From assembly GCA_013150955.1 (NCBI GenBank), contig JAADJD010000002.1, forward strand, positions 1-28,412: a stretch of 28,412 bases of DNA, in the 5' to 3' direction. The number at the start of each line of letters is the position of its first letter. Position 1 is the first letter of the stretch. The notes below the pieces were generated by a model that was not told where the DNA came from, did not search any database, and saw nothing but the letters and a program-made list of their open reading frames with translations. A program made the translations under genes and the position numbers. Source of the stretch: Calditrichota bacterium (GTDB lineage Bacteria > Calditrichota > Calditrichia > RBG-13-44-9 > J042). This document shows positions 9,047-16,260 of the stretch, one piece after another.

Positions 9047-9834
9047 TCCGAAACGGTCAGGGTTAAGCCGTCGTACGCCAGGTGGATGGTGTCTGGCAAT
9101 TCGGCTTCGGTTTGCGCATGCCCCAGATCGTGCGACATGTGAATGAAGTAGGTTTGCCGGGCAGCGATTCGCTGAGCCGCTTCGATGGCTTCAGCCAGAC
9201 AAAAGTGCGTGGGGTGAGGCCGACGGCGCAGGGCTCCCAGAAGCAACACCTCCAGTCCTTCTAACAGGACAAAACTTTCTTCCGGTATCCGGCTTACATC
9301 GGTACAGTAGGCAAACCGGCCTATGCGGAATCCCAGGATGGGCAATTGCCCGTGCCAGAGGGGAATCGGCTGGATCCGAACGTCGCCAATGGTAAAGGGT
9401 TGCTTGCTGATTTCCCGTGGGATGACCCGGGGAACATCAGAGGGCGATTTTTCCGGCTCAAACACATACGCAAATACCCGTCGAATATGTGCCAGGGTTT
9501 CCCGGGTGGCGTAAATGGGAATGTCCCGTCGGGTAAAAAAATTCAGGCTTCGCAAATCATCCATTCCCAGAATGTGATCCACGTGATGATGGGTGTACAA
9601 CACTGCATCCAGCTGGTGAATGCCGCTGCGGAGGGCCTGCTGCCGGAAATCAATCGACGTATCAATCAACAAATGCATGCCCCGAATTCGAATCAGCACC
9701 GAGGCGCGCAATCGCTTGTCGCGGGGATCATCGGAGCGGCAAACGGCGCAATCGCATCCCACAACCGGAACCCCCATGGACGTTCCACTTCCCAGCACTT
9801 CGACGGTAAATGTTTGCGCTCTGGTTCCCGGCAT
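9043..9834 (-). CDS. PhnP-like metallo-beta-lactamase-fold hydrolase
   Basis: A 263-residue soluble hydrolase of the metallo-beta-lactamase superfamily. The N-terminal GSGTSMGVPVVGCDCAVC combines the fold's first strand with the Cys cluster found in the PhnP group. The metal site is THHHVDHILGMDDLR, and further ligands are expected in WHGQ, YCTDVS and FIHMSHD near the C-terminus. PhnP hydrolyses cyclic phosphodiesters in phosphonate breakdown, but no phosphonate genes are present, so a general phosphodiesterase is the safer call. The segment LLGALRRRPHPTHF is also typical of this group. It lies ten bases after the dehydrogenase gene and overlaps the flippase gene by four bases, so it is part of the operon. 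Confidence 0.85.
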   Translation of the reverse strand: MPGTRAQTFTVEVLGSGTSMGVPVVGCDCAVCRSDDPRDKRLRASVLIRIRGMHLLIDTSIDFRQQALRSGIHQLDAVLYTHHHVDHILGMDDLRSLNFFTRRDIPIYATRETLAHIRRVFAYVFEPEKSPSDVPRVIPREISKQPFTIGDVRIQPIPLWHGQLPILGFRIGRFAYCTDVSRIPEESFVLLEGLEVLLLGALRRRPHPTHFCLAEAIEAAQRIAARQTYFIHMSHDLGHAQTEAELPDTIHLAYDGLTLTVSE

Positions 9835-9844
9835 TGGCGATTGA

Positions 9845-10819
9845 CTATTCTCCCGGTTCTCCGCTAACCTGCAACAAAATCTTTAACACATCTTTTTCCT
9901 GCGAACGTTTAAACGCTTTTTCGTATTGATCCAGCGGAAAGATGCCGCTCAGCAGGGGCTCGACCAGAACTTCCCCTCGTTCCAGGAGGCTTAATGCCCT
10001 GGGGAAGGGGCCACAACGGGAGCCCACCAGCACAATCTCGTTAATGACCAGCTGGGCGGGATTAAAGGGGTGTTCCCCGGCATAAGTGCTTTTTAAGACC
10101 AGGAATCCCCGGGGACGCACGTAACGCAGGGCCATTTCCAGCCCCGACCAGTTCCCGGTCACCTCCACCACCACATGAAAGTACTGCGGTGGAAAGTCAA
10201 CCTGATCTTTCAGCACGGTATGGATTTTAAACTGCTCCAGTAATTTCAATTTGTAGGGCGATTTGCCCACCACCCAGACGTTTTCCGAATGCAGCCGCAG
10301 CACCTGAGCAATTAACTGCCCCAGTTTGCCGTCACCCAGCACCAGAATTCGGTAATCGGGCATGATGTCGATTTGTTCCAGAATCTCGCAGGCGGCGGCC
10401 AGCGGCTCCGTGAATACCGCCTCCAGCTCCGGTACATTCGGGGGCACCACATGCAAATTCTGAATCGGCATGGTGGTATATTCGGCCATCACCCCATCTT
10501 TATTTAAAATGCCCAGTACTTTGCGATTGGGGCAGTGGTTTTTCAGTCCTTTCTGGCAAAAGTCACAACGCCCACAGGGAATGTTGATCTCGCCAACTAC
10601 AGTTTTGCCAATCAGATCCGTGTAAGGCGCTTCCTCCACCACCCCCACAAATTCGTGACCCAGCACCCCGGTAAACCCCATGTATCCTTTTAAAATTTCC
10701 AGATCGGTGTTACAAATTCCCGCATACCGAATCCGCACCAGCGCTTCTCCGATTTCGGGAGTGGGAACCGGAAGATCGGTCAAGGTGAGCTGCTTTCCAT
10801 CGAAATAGAGTGCTTTCAT
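9845..10819 (-). CDS. Zinc-dependent medium-chain dehydrogenase (alcohol dehydrogenase family)
   Basis: A 324-residue oxidoreductase of the MDR superfamily. The catalytic zinc ligands are in YAGICNTDLEIL (Cys) and GVLGHEFVGVV (His-Glu). The structural zinc site is CGRCDFCQKGLKNHC, with four Cys. The Rossmann segment is RILVLGDGKLGQLIAQVL (about residues 175-192), with a Gly-rich turn for NAD(P). It probably oxidises or reduces a small alcohol or polyol; the substrate is not readable. GAGGA precedes the ATG, and a sigma-70-like promoter lies 34-62 bases upstream. It is the first gene of the operon with metallohydrolase, flippase and GH57. Confidence 0.88.
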   Translation of the reverse strand: MKALYFDGKQLTLTDLPVPTPEIGEALVRIRYAGICNTDLEILKGYMGFTGVLGHEFVGVVEEAPYTDLIGKTVVGEINIPCGRCDFCQKGLKNHCPNRKVLGILNKDGVMAEYTTMPIQNLHVVPPNVPELEAVFTEPLAAACEILEQIDIMPDYRILVLGDGKLGQLIAQVLRLHSENVWVVGKSPYKLKLLEQFKIHTVLKDQVDFPPQYFHVVVEVTGNWSGLEMALRYVRPRGFLVLKSTYAGEHPFNPAQLVINEIVLVGSRCGPFPRALSLLERGEVLVEPLLSGIFPLDQYEKAFKRSQEKDVLKILLQVSGEPGE

Positions 10820-10852
10820 TGCCTGTCCTCATTCATTTGGATTTAGCGCTCC

Positions 10853-10881
10853 AATTTAATCCCGAAAGTGTGGAATATCAA
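10853..10881 (-). promoter_or_regulatory. Candidate sigma-70 promoter for the dehydrogenase operon
   Basis: On the minus strand TTGATA (10881-10876) and TAAATT (10858-10853) are separated by 17 bases, close to the TTGACA/TATAAT consensus. It is correctly placed 34 bases before the ATG of the dehydrogenase. It is seen by inspection only. Confidence 0.55.
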
Positions 10882-10989
10882 TTGCTTTAGGGAAAATCGA
10901 CATCCGCGGGCAAGGGGGGCGGTGGAGACCACGAACATTCGCATCCGGTAAAATAGTGAACAAAAATATATCATTTTTCCATTTTTCGC

Positions 10990-11018
10990 TTGACAAAGGC
11001 GGGGAATGATTGTAAAAT
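10990..11018 (+). promoter_or_regulatory. Sigma-70 promoter of lexA
   Basis: A perfect -35 box TTGACA (10990-10995) is followed after 17 bases by TAAAAT (11013-11018), with TG just before the -10 box. Transcription would begin near 11025, about 70 bases before the chosen lexA start. This is the best promoter match in the window. Confidence 0.75.
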
Positions 11019-11034
11019 ACAGGTGAACGTTAGT

Positions 11035-11056
11035 ATACGTATTGGCGCCTGGCGCC
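11035..11056. promoter_or_regulatory. Candidate LexA operator: palindromes in the lexA leader
   Basis: Immediately after the predicted transcription start lies the palindrome ATACGTAT (11035-11042), overlapping a longer ACGT-N6-ACGT arrangement (11028-11041). The repeated palindrome GGCGCC-T-GGCGCC (11044-11056) follows. LexA usually represses its own gene from a site like this. Neither matches the Escherichia coli (CTG-N10-CAG) nor the Bacillus (GAAC-N4-GTTC) operator, so the operator assignment is inference. Confidence 0.35.
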
Positions 11057-11095
11057 ATGGATGAACGGACGACCAAAAGCAAAAGGATTGCGATC

Positions 11096-11722
11096 ATGAA
11101 AGACCTGACACCGCGTCAGCGAGAGGTGCTGGAGTTTATCGCGCGTTACATGACGGAGCGGGGATACGCCCCCAGTTATCAGGAAATTGCCGATGCCTTT
11201 GGCATTGCGTCCAAGCAGGGGGTGGTGCGGCATCTGGAAGCGCTGTGCCGCAAGGGCTACATTGAACGGGACACCACCACTGCCCGTAGCATTCGGATTG
11301 TGGCGCCGGAATATCAGCTCGCTTCGTCTGGTGCAGAGGTGGTGGAATTGCCCCTGATCGGTCGGGTATCGGCCGGTTTTCCCATCCTGGCCGAAGAAAA
11401 CATCGAGGACACCGTGGTGATTCCCCGCCGTCTGATCAGGACTGAGGGACGCTACTTTGTGCTCCGGGTGCAGGGAGACAGTATGGTGAACGCCGGCATA
11501 CTGAACGGAGACCTGGTGATTGTGCGTTCCACCCGGCAGGCGGAGCCGGGTAGCATTGTGGTGGCGCTGGTGGGGGACGAGGTGACCGTGAAACGGCTGA
11601 TTGTGCAGGGCAATCGCAAGTACCTGAAAGCTGAAAATCCAGCGTATCCGGACATTGTTCCCGAGAGCGAGTGGCAAATTCAGGGGAAAGTGGTGGGGTT
11701 GATTCGCGATACCGTGCAGTAA
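11096..11722 (+). CDS. lexA: LexA repressor, SOS response regulator
   Basis: A 208-residue protein, close to the usual 200. Residues 1-65 form the winged helix-turn-helix: LTPRQREVLEFIARYM, then PSYQEIADAFGI and KQGVVRHLEAL. Residues 80-208 form the S24 self-cleaving domain, with the scissile pair Ala93-Gly94 in RVSAGFPI, the nucleophile Ser129 in VQGDSMVNAGI and the general base Lys166 in EVTVKRL. All three are intact, so RecA-stimulated self-cleavage is expected. I chose the ATG at 11096 because AGGA lies eight bases upstream; longer versions start at a TTG (11042) or ATG (11057) without ribosome sites. It heads the damage-response cluster and has its own strong promoter. Confidence 0.95.
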   Translation: MKDLTPRQREVLEFIARYMTERGYAPSYQEIADAFGIASKQGVVRHLEALCRKGYIERDTTTARSIRIVAPEYQLASSGAEVVELPLIGRVSAGFPILAEENIEDTVVIPRRLIRTEGRYFVLRVQGDSMVNAGILNGDLVIVRSTRQAEPGSIVVALVGDEVTVKRLIVQGNRKYLKAENPAYPDIVPESEWQIQGKVVGLIRDTVQ

Positions 11723-11980
11723 GCGGTGTTCGTTTTGTTCAGTAAGCCCTCTCCGGCAAACATTTCGCAGCAGGGTCATGCTGTGCCCTGCCGGCTGTAA
11801 GTGACGTGGCGGGAGCCTATCTGGACGATGGGTTCCGGCAGGCGGGATAATCCGGACAATGGGTTGCGGAAAACCCCGGTGCAATGGCATCGTTTCCCGG
11901 GTTTCGCCGGAAGGAAAGGCGGTGCGGAAATTACCGTTCTTCATCATTTACGGAAAACAAACGATCGAGAGGGATGTGTC

Positions 11981-12403
11981 ATGAATAAAAAGATGCGACA
12001 GCACACGCAGGAATCGACAGCGGAATCGTTCGTTAAGCTCCCGCGAGGGGAATTCTTGCTCCAGCAGGTACGGGGACTGTCCACCCGTTCGCTGGGGGAC
12101 TTTGTTCGCAACGAGACGCTGGAGATGACCGAGCGGCTGCCCCTGCAGGTTACCGACGATGCTATGGTGGGCGCTGGCATTCGTGCGGGCGACTATGTCA
12201 TCGTCGAAAAAGGAAAATTTGCCGAAGGCGACATTCTGGCTGTGCGCCTGGGCGATGCCGTCCTTATCCGCCGGTACTATCGGGCAGCCAATCGGATTCG
12301 CCTGGAGTGCGATCCGGCAACCCGGCAAACCCTTATTGTAGAAGCCGATACCCCGGGATTTGCCATTCTGGGCCGGGTGGTGCAAATTATCCGGGAAGTG
12401 TAA
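11981..12403 (+). CDS. LexA/UmuD-like S24-domain protein lacking the catalytic dyad
   Basis: A 140-residue protein with no DNA-binding domain. Residues 52-140 align with the S24 domain of the neighbouring LexA: LPLQVTDDAMVGAGIRAGDYVIVEK matches its VQGDSMVNAGILNGDLVIV, and GDAVLIRRYY matches GDEVTVKRL. At the nucleophile position there is Ala61 instead of Ser, and at the general-base position Arg97 instead of Lys. No Ala-Gly or Cys-Gly cleavage pair is evident in residues 20-52. Self-cleavage should therefore be impossible. It may be a partner, decoy or heterodimer subunit for LexA or a polymerase accessory akin to UmuD. The start at 11981 has GAGGG upstream; an in-frame extension back to 11801 lacks one. 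Confidence 0.8.
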   Translation: MNKKMRQHTQESTAESFVKLPRGEFLLQQVRGLSTRSLGDFVRNETLEMTERLPLQVTDDAMVGAGIRAGDYVIVEKGKFAEGDILAVRLGDAVLIRRYYRAANRIRLECDPATRQTLIVEADTPGFAILGRVVQIIREV

Positions 12404-12500
12404 CTTTCTGCAATCCGCCCCGGAGTGGGAGCGATTGGGGAACATCGCTAATTCATGCCAGGAGCACATTTCTGGCATTCAGATGGAAAGGAGGCACTCA

Positions 12501-13091
12501 ATGCGTTACCGTTGTGAATGGGCCGGTTCCGATCCCCTTTACGTGAAATACCACGACACGGAGTGGGGGGTACCGGTGTGGGACGATCGCAAGCTGTTTG
12601 AATTCCTTATCCTGGAGGGCATGCAGGCGGGGCTCAGCTGGCTGATCATCCTGCGCAAACGCGAAAATTTCCGGAAGGCGTTTGACCAGTTCGACCCCGA
12701 AACGATTGCCCGCTACGATGAGAAAAAGATCCAGGCATTGCTTCGCGATGCGGGCATCATTCGCAATCGCCTGAAAATTCAGGCCGCCATTGCCAACGCC
12801 CGCGCGTTCCTGAAAATCCAAGAAGAATTCGGCAGCTTTGCCCGTTACATGTGGCGCTTTGTGGACGGCAAACCCATCGTAAACCACTGGAGGCGGCTTT
12901 CGGAAATCCCCACCCATTCCCCGGAATCCGATGCCCTGAGCAGGGATCTGAAGCAGCGGGGATTCAAATTTGTGGGCACCACCATCTGCTATGCGCACAT
13001 GCAGGCCGTGGGAATGGTGAATGATCACGTGGTAAATTGCTTTCGCCATCAGGAAATTCTGAACCAGTATGCCAATTTCGCGTTCAGGTAA
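12501..13091 (+). CDS. tag: DNA-3-methyladenine glycosylase I
   Basis: A 196-residue base-excision repair enzyme that removes 3-methyladenine from alkylated DNA. The zinc ligands of the family are present: Cys4 in YRCEW, the His in KYHDTEWG, and the C-terminal His/Cys pair in VNDHVVNCFRH. The catalytic-pocket segments FEFLILEGMQAGLSWLIIL and FKFVGTTICYAHMQAVGM are well conserved. Length and order match the Escherichia coli Tag protein. The ATG at 12501 follows a strong AAAGGAGG. It lies about 100 bases after the degenerate LexA-like gene and is probably transcribed with the damage-response genes. Confidence 0.95.
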   Translation: MRYRCEWAGSDPLYVKYHDTEWGVPVWDDRKLFEFLILEGMQAGLSWLIILRKRENFRKAFDQFDPETIARYDEKKIQALLRDAGIIRNRLKIQAAIANARAFLKIQEEFGSFARYMWRFVDGKPIVNHWRRLSEIPTHSPESDALSRDLKQRGFKFVGTTICYAHMQAVGMVNDHVVNCFRHQEILNQYANFAFR

Positions 13092-13198
13092 CATCCATGG
13101 GCCAGCCAGATGGCAGGGCAGAAAACACGCCTTCGACTCGCAAATGATTACCCGATGCCCCTGCATGGCAGATTGGTTCAACAGGGAGGTGATGGCCG

Positions 13199-13453
13199 AT
13201 GCATTACGAAGAACTGTTCGAACCGATTGAGGTGATTGCCTATTTTCAGGATGGCCGTGTGATTCCGCTGAAGTTCCGCTGGAATGGTCGAGTATATAAA
13301 ATACGGCAGGTTCATGGGCAATGGAAAGCCCGTAACGGAGAAAGTTATCAGTACCACTTCTCCGTCCGCTGCGAGAGCCCGGACTGCTTTGAACTGATAT
13401 TCGACACGGGCGATTTTTCCTGGCAACTGGCGCGGGTATGTCTGGAGGGATGA
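13199..13453 (+). CDS. DUF6504-like small protein
   Basis: An 84-residue protein rich in aromatic and basic residues: EPIEVIAYFQDGRVIPLKF, then RWNGRVYKIRQVHGQWK, and a C-terminal CFELIFDTGDFSWQLARV. This pattern matches my recollection of the DUF6504 family, which in other bacteria is found beside Y-family polymerases and SOS genes. Its biochemical role is not known. GGAGGTGAT sits six bases before the ATG, an excellent ribosome site. Its place after lexA, its degenerate paralogue and tag fits a damage-inducible function, which is inference from position. Confidence 0.7.
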   Translation: MHYEELFEPIEVIAYFQDGRVIPLKFRWNGRVYKIRQVHGQWKARNGESYQYHFSVRCESPDCFELIFDTGDFSWQLARVCLEG

Positions 13454-13523
13454 GTGCGGTAGAGTCCGGGCACGAAAGCCAGTTTTTTGGAATGTTGACG
13501 AAATTAAGTGAAAGGGAATCATC

Positions 13524-13826
13524 ATGGAAGCGAACCTGGTCACGCGAGGCAAAACCCGGCGGCGGCATGCCCCCGCCGCCATCGAAGTAAAAGGCGATTT
13601 GCTACTTCAATTGTACGAACTGCTGCAGGGGGAGCGAGGGATGGTCAGAGTGTACAGCCGCGCCCTACAAAGCGACGTCTGCTTTGTCAATCCCGCCGTC
13701 CAGGATCCCGAAACGCTGGAAGTGGATTGCCCCGTCTACACCACCCGGGAGCTGGCATTTGTCCTTTCCCTTTCGGAAGAAGAGTTCCGGCGATTTCATT
13801 ATCTGAAAACCCGGTTGATTGGATAA
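13524..13826 (+). CDS. Hypothetical protein (100 aa) in the SOS-type cluster
   Basis: A 100-residue soluble protein with a basic N-terminus (GKTRRRHAPAA) followed by a region of alternating helices: IEVKGDLLLQLYELLQGERG, then a central strand-rich part and LSLSEEEFRRFHYLKTRLIG at the end. I recognise no family. AAAGGGA precedes the ATG, and the composition resembles its neighbours, so it is probably real. It follows the DUF6504-like gene by 70 bases on the same strand. Confidence 0.6.
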   Translation: MEANLVTRGKTRRRHAPAAIEVKGDLLLQLYELLQGERGMVRVYSRALQSDVCFVNPAVQDPETLEVDCPVYTTRELAFVLSLSEEEFRRFHYLKTRLIG

Positions 13827-14040
13827 GCAAATTCGCACCATTTTCGTTTTTTCACCCACCAATCGGTGCCCCGGTACACGGCAGTTGCGCTTTCTTCGCC
13901 AATGCCCACGCTGTCGCATCCCCTGTGGGACGTCATCAATTTTTGGCATCGAATTGACCATGAAGGCTTTCACATTCGCTAAGGGCCTGTTTGGACAAGC
14001 TTGAAAAAAGACCGACAAAACGTAAACCCAATAGATTCAA
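13827..14040. other. Intergenic stretch before repeat locus 4
   Basis: No gene is recognised in this stretch. The plus-strand open frame from 13819 has no ribosome site or domain. It ends in repeat locus 4. Confidence 0.4.
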
Positions 14041-14204
14041 CCCAAATAAAGTGTAGACCACGGATCACGCGAATGAATTTGAAAAAAATCAACAAAATCG
14101 CGAATATATCCGGGAAAACATTTTCATCCAGATTGAATCCAGTGCATTGTATTATTTTTGTTGGTGTGAATTCGTGTCATTCGTAGGCGAATGTATAATC
14201 TGGG
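14041..14204 (+). repeat. Dispersed element, locus 4
   Basis: A 164-bp copy beginning CCCAAATAAAGTG and ending TGTATAATCTGGG. It is flanked by a perfect 5-bp direct duplication TTCAA (14036-14040 and 14205-14209). It lies between plus-strand genes and is oriented with them. Confidence 0.88.
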
Positions 14205-14451
14205 TTCAAGTTTCAAACGAAAGTGGGATGGAATCCATGCCTCAAATCGCAACTCTTCGATTTCGAAAAAGTTGAAAAATTCGCGCAGGATCCGCAAATT
14301 GTGATTTGTTTTTGACAAAGAAATTGTGAAATTATGGCTATCGACAAGGGGAAAACGTCCGGAAGATTGGTTTGTTCTGCCCCATGGGAATAATGAAAGA
14401 AAATGGTCGAAAAAAACAGGATGAACAAACCCCATTACAGGAGAATCGAGT
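14205..14451 (+). promoter_or_regulatory. Upstream region of the TPR-like gene with a weak promoter candidate
   Basis: TTGACA (14312-14317) is present, but no good -10 box is found at the usual spacing; TATGGC at 14333 is only 15 bases away. A functional promoter here is plausible but weakly supported. An AGGAGA ribosome site lies just before the next gene. Confidence 0.3.
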
Positions 14452-15036
14452 ATGGCTTCCTCAAAAGAGTTTATTGATCAGGATCGAGAGGTTGCGGGAG
14501 AATTTTACGATTTAATTGAAAAGCTCGACAATCTTCCCATCCAGACGGCAAAAAAAGAGCTGCAAAAGCTGATCCGCAAGGATCCCGATTTTCTGGATTC
14601 GTATTTGCTGCTTGCCGAACTTCATCTGGAAGAGGATGATCTTGAAGCCAGAGATAGGTTGATCGACCAGGCCTACCAGCGGGCCGTTCAGCTGATCACG
14701 GATGAAACCGGTCAATGGCCCGAAGAATTGCGCTGGGGATGGTGGAGGAATCGCCATATCATCCGTGCGCTGCTTACCAAAGGGATACAATTGTGGGAAA
14801 CCGGAGAAGACAAAGCGGCCCTGGAATTGTTCCGCTATCTTTTGCGGAGCAATCCGAACGACAATCCCGGGGTGCGCTTCTACATCCTGGGCGTTCGCAT
14901 GGGAATGAGCTTCCAGGACTTCGAGCGGCGGTTCAACAAAGGCGGCTATTACGACGAGGATCTGGATGAGTGGTTTGCCAAAAATTCCGCCCGCTTTCCC
15001 GATGAATTCGATTGGTGGGAAAAGCTGTTTTCTTAA
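14452..15036 (+). CDS. Tetratricopeptide-like helical repeat protein
   Basis: A 194-residue acidic, all-helical cytosolic protein. At least two TPR-like helix pairs are visible: AKKELQKLIRKDPDFLDSYL with LLAELHLEEDDLEARDRLI (about 35-75), and ALLTKGIQLWETGEDKAALE with LFRYLLRSNPNDNPGVRFYI (about 105-145). The NPNDNxGxR segment is a recurring feature of some bacterial TPR proteins related to the ST7 group. The C-terminus is rich in Trp, Phe and Asp (FDWWEKLF). Such proteins are usually protein-binding scaffolds, and no partner is suggested nearby. AGGAGA precedes the ATG. Confidence 0.7.
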   Translation: MASSKEFIDQDREVAGEFYDLIEKLDNLPIQTAKKELQKLIRKDPDFLDSYLLLAELHLEEDDLEARDRLIDQAYQRAVQLITDETGQWPEELRWGWWRNRHIIRALLTKGIQLWETGEDKAALELFRYLLRSNPNDNPGVRFYILGVRMGMSFQDFERRFNKGGYYDEDLDEWFAKNSARFPDEFDWWEKLFS

Positions 15037-15189
15037 TCTCGTTTCTTTGCGCAGAAACGCCCTGTCCGTTCCTGCACCAAAATTCTCAGCGGCTTGCTCA
15101 ATGAGGGGGAAGAATTTGCCCGGAGGTGGATCTGCTCCCGGCTTTTCCCGATGCCCGAGAATCGGGCACCGATTTCACCAGGGTATGAA

Positions 15190-15354
15190 CCCAGATAATG
15201 CATGAAACCGTGAATCACGCGAATGGAACCCAAAAATATCTGCAAAATCGCGAATAACCCCTGGAACACATTTTCATCCCGATTTCATCAAGTGGATTTT
15301 ATTATTTTTATTCGTTTTAATTCGTGTAATTCGTAGGCGAATGCATGATCCGGG
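15190..15354 (+). repeat. Dispersed element, locus 5
   Basis: A 165-bp copy beginning CCCAGATAATGCATG and ending ATGCATGATCCGGG. It is flanked by the perfect direct duplication ATGAA (15185-15189 and 15355-15359). It is co-oriented with the plus-strand genes around it. Confidence 0.88.
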
Positions 15355-15436
15355 ATGAACAGCCGTACGCAAAGAATTTCATTTCACCCGGCAGGGATCC
15401 AGAGTTATATTTGAACAAAATGGAAGGACAGGAGGA

Positions 15437-15589
15437 ATGACCATTTCTGCCCGTATCATCTTCGGGGATAGCCGCAAGATGGTTGAGTTGGTCCCGTCGG
15501 AAGCATTCGATTCGGAAAGATTGCGCAACACCACTCCTTTCCCCCCTTCAAACCCGGCGAGTATTACGCATCACCGTGAAGGTGATTGA
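15437..15589 (+). pseudogene. Remnant of a DNA methyltransferase N-terminus
   Basis: A 50-codon frame preceded by AGGAGGA starts MTISARIIFGDSRKMVELVP. This matches the opening of site-specific DNA methyltransferases (consensus RIIFGDSRKM, the SAM-binding loop), but the catalytic SPPY region that should follow is missing and the frame stops after 50 codons. Downstream fragments such as KVIDFRG in another frame may be the tail of the same or an associated gene. It appears to be the deleted modification gene of the restriction system whose other remains lie at 16257-16761. The match is from memory of the family; a search would settle it. Confidence 0.6.
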
Positions 15590-15655
15590 TTTTCGCGGGA
15601 ATTGAGGGGGGGAAGGTCGCCCAATTGGAAGAGCAAAAATAGGGAGTATATTTAA

Positions 15656-15883
15656 ATGAAATTTAAACGCATCACAGTGGATCCTCAGCAAATGGGAGGT
15701 GTTCCCTGTATCCGGGGATTACGCATCCCTGTGGCGACGATTGTTGGAATGATTGCGGATGGAATGACAGAAAAAGAAATTCTGGAAGCGTATCCAGACC
15801 TGGAACCAGAAGATATCCGCGAAGCGTTGCGGTATGCCGCTGAAGCCGTAAAAGAACGAGAAATTCCCCTTCTAGTCCCATGA
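15656..15883 (+). CDS. DUF433 antitoxin (VapB-like)
   Basis: A 75-residue protein with the DUF433 pattern: [40 protein letters not shown], and [18 protein letters not shown]. The second half forms a winged-helix-like DNA-binding fold. It acts as antitoxin to the overlapping PIN-like toxin and probably represses the operon. GGGAG precedes the ATG. The stop overlaps the toxin start by four bases (ATGA), ensuring coupled translation. The gene looks intact even though the restriction genes on either side are wrecked. Confidence 0.88.
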   Translation: MKFKRITVDPQQMGGVPCIRGLRIPVATIVGMIADGMTEKEILEAYPDLEPEDIREALRYAAEAVKEREIPLLVP

Positions 15884-16260
15884 AATTTTTAGTGGACAAT
15901 GCATTGTCTCCTCTCGTAAGCAGGAAACTTTCCGAAGCAGGACATGATGCTGTTCATGTTCGTGACTATGGACTACAGTCTGCTACGGATAAAGTAATAT
16001 TTAGGAAAGCAAAAGCAGAAGATCGTATTATTATAACAGCGGATACAGATTTCGGATTTTTGTTAGCTTTGTGGGAATTTTCGAAACCATCGATTATTTT
16101 GCTACGAAGAAATTCTGGTCGCCGTCCGGAACAACAGGCTGCGTTAATATTAGCTAATTTACCAAAGATAGAAAAAGATCTGATGCAGGGAAGTATCGTC
16201 GTTTTTGAAGAAAAACGGATACGTATTCGACAGTTGCCTATCGGAAAAGGTGACGAATGA
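15880..16260 (+). CDS. DUF5615 PIN-like toxin
   Basis: A 126-residue protein of the Mut7-C/PIN-like toxin family. It opens [21 protein letters not shown] with the first acidic residue (Asp6), followed by [11 protein letters not shown] and the second acidic pair in [15 protein letters not shown]. These Asp residues form the metal-binding site expected for an RNase. It is partner to the DUF433 antitoxin, with a four-base overlap, and its own stop overlaps the start of the restriction-gene remnant by four bases. It is more AT-rich than the flanking genes. The activity (RNA cleavage) is a family inference. Confidence 0.88.
   Translation: MKFLVDNALSPLVSRKLSEAGHDAVHVRDYGLQSATDKVIFRKAKAEDRIIITADTDFGFLLALWEFSKPSIILLRRNSGRRPEQQAALILANLPKIEKDLMQGSIVVFEEKRIRIRQLPIGKGDE

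Noticed and set aside
11770-11791. GCAGGG/CCCTGC stem after lexA as a terminator
   Set aside because: Only six base pairs with a ten-base loop and no T-run; too weak to call.
11030-11947. 305-residue minus-strand open frame opposite lexA
   Set aside because: An antisense shadow of an intact lexA, with no recognised motif.
12498-13568. 356-residue minus-strand open frame
   Set aside because: It lies antisense to tag and the DUF6504-like gene and has no protein-like features; a shadow of the coding strand.
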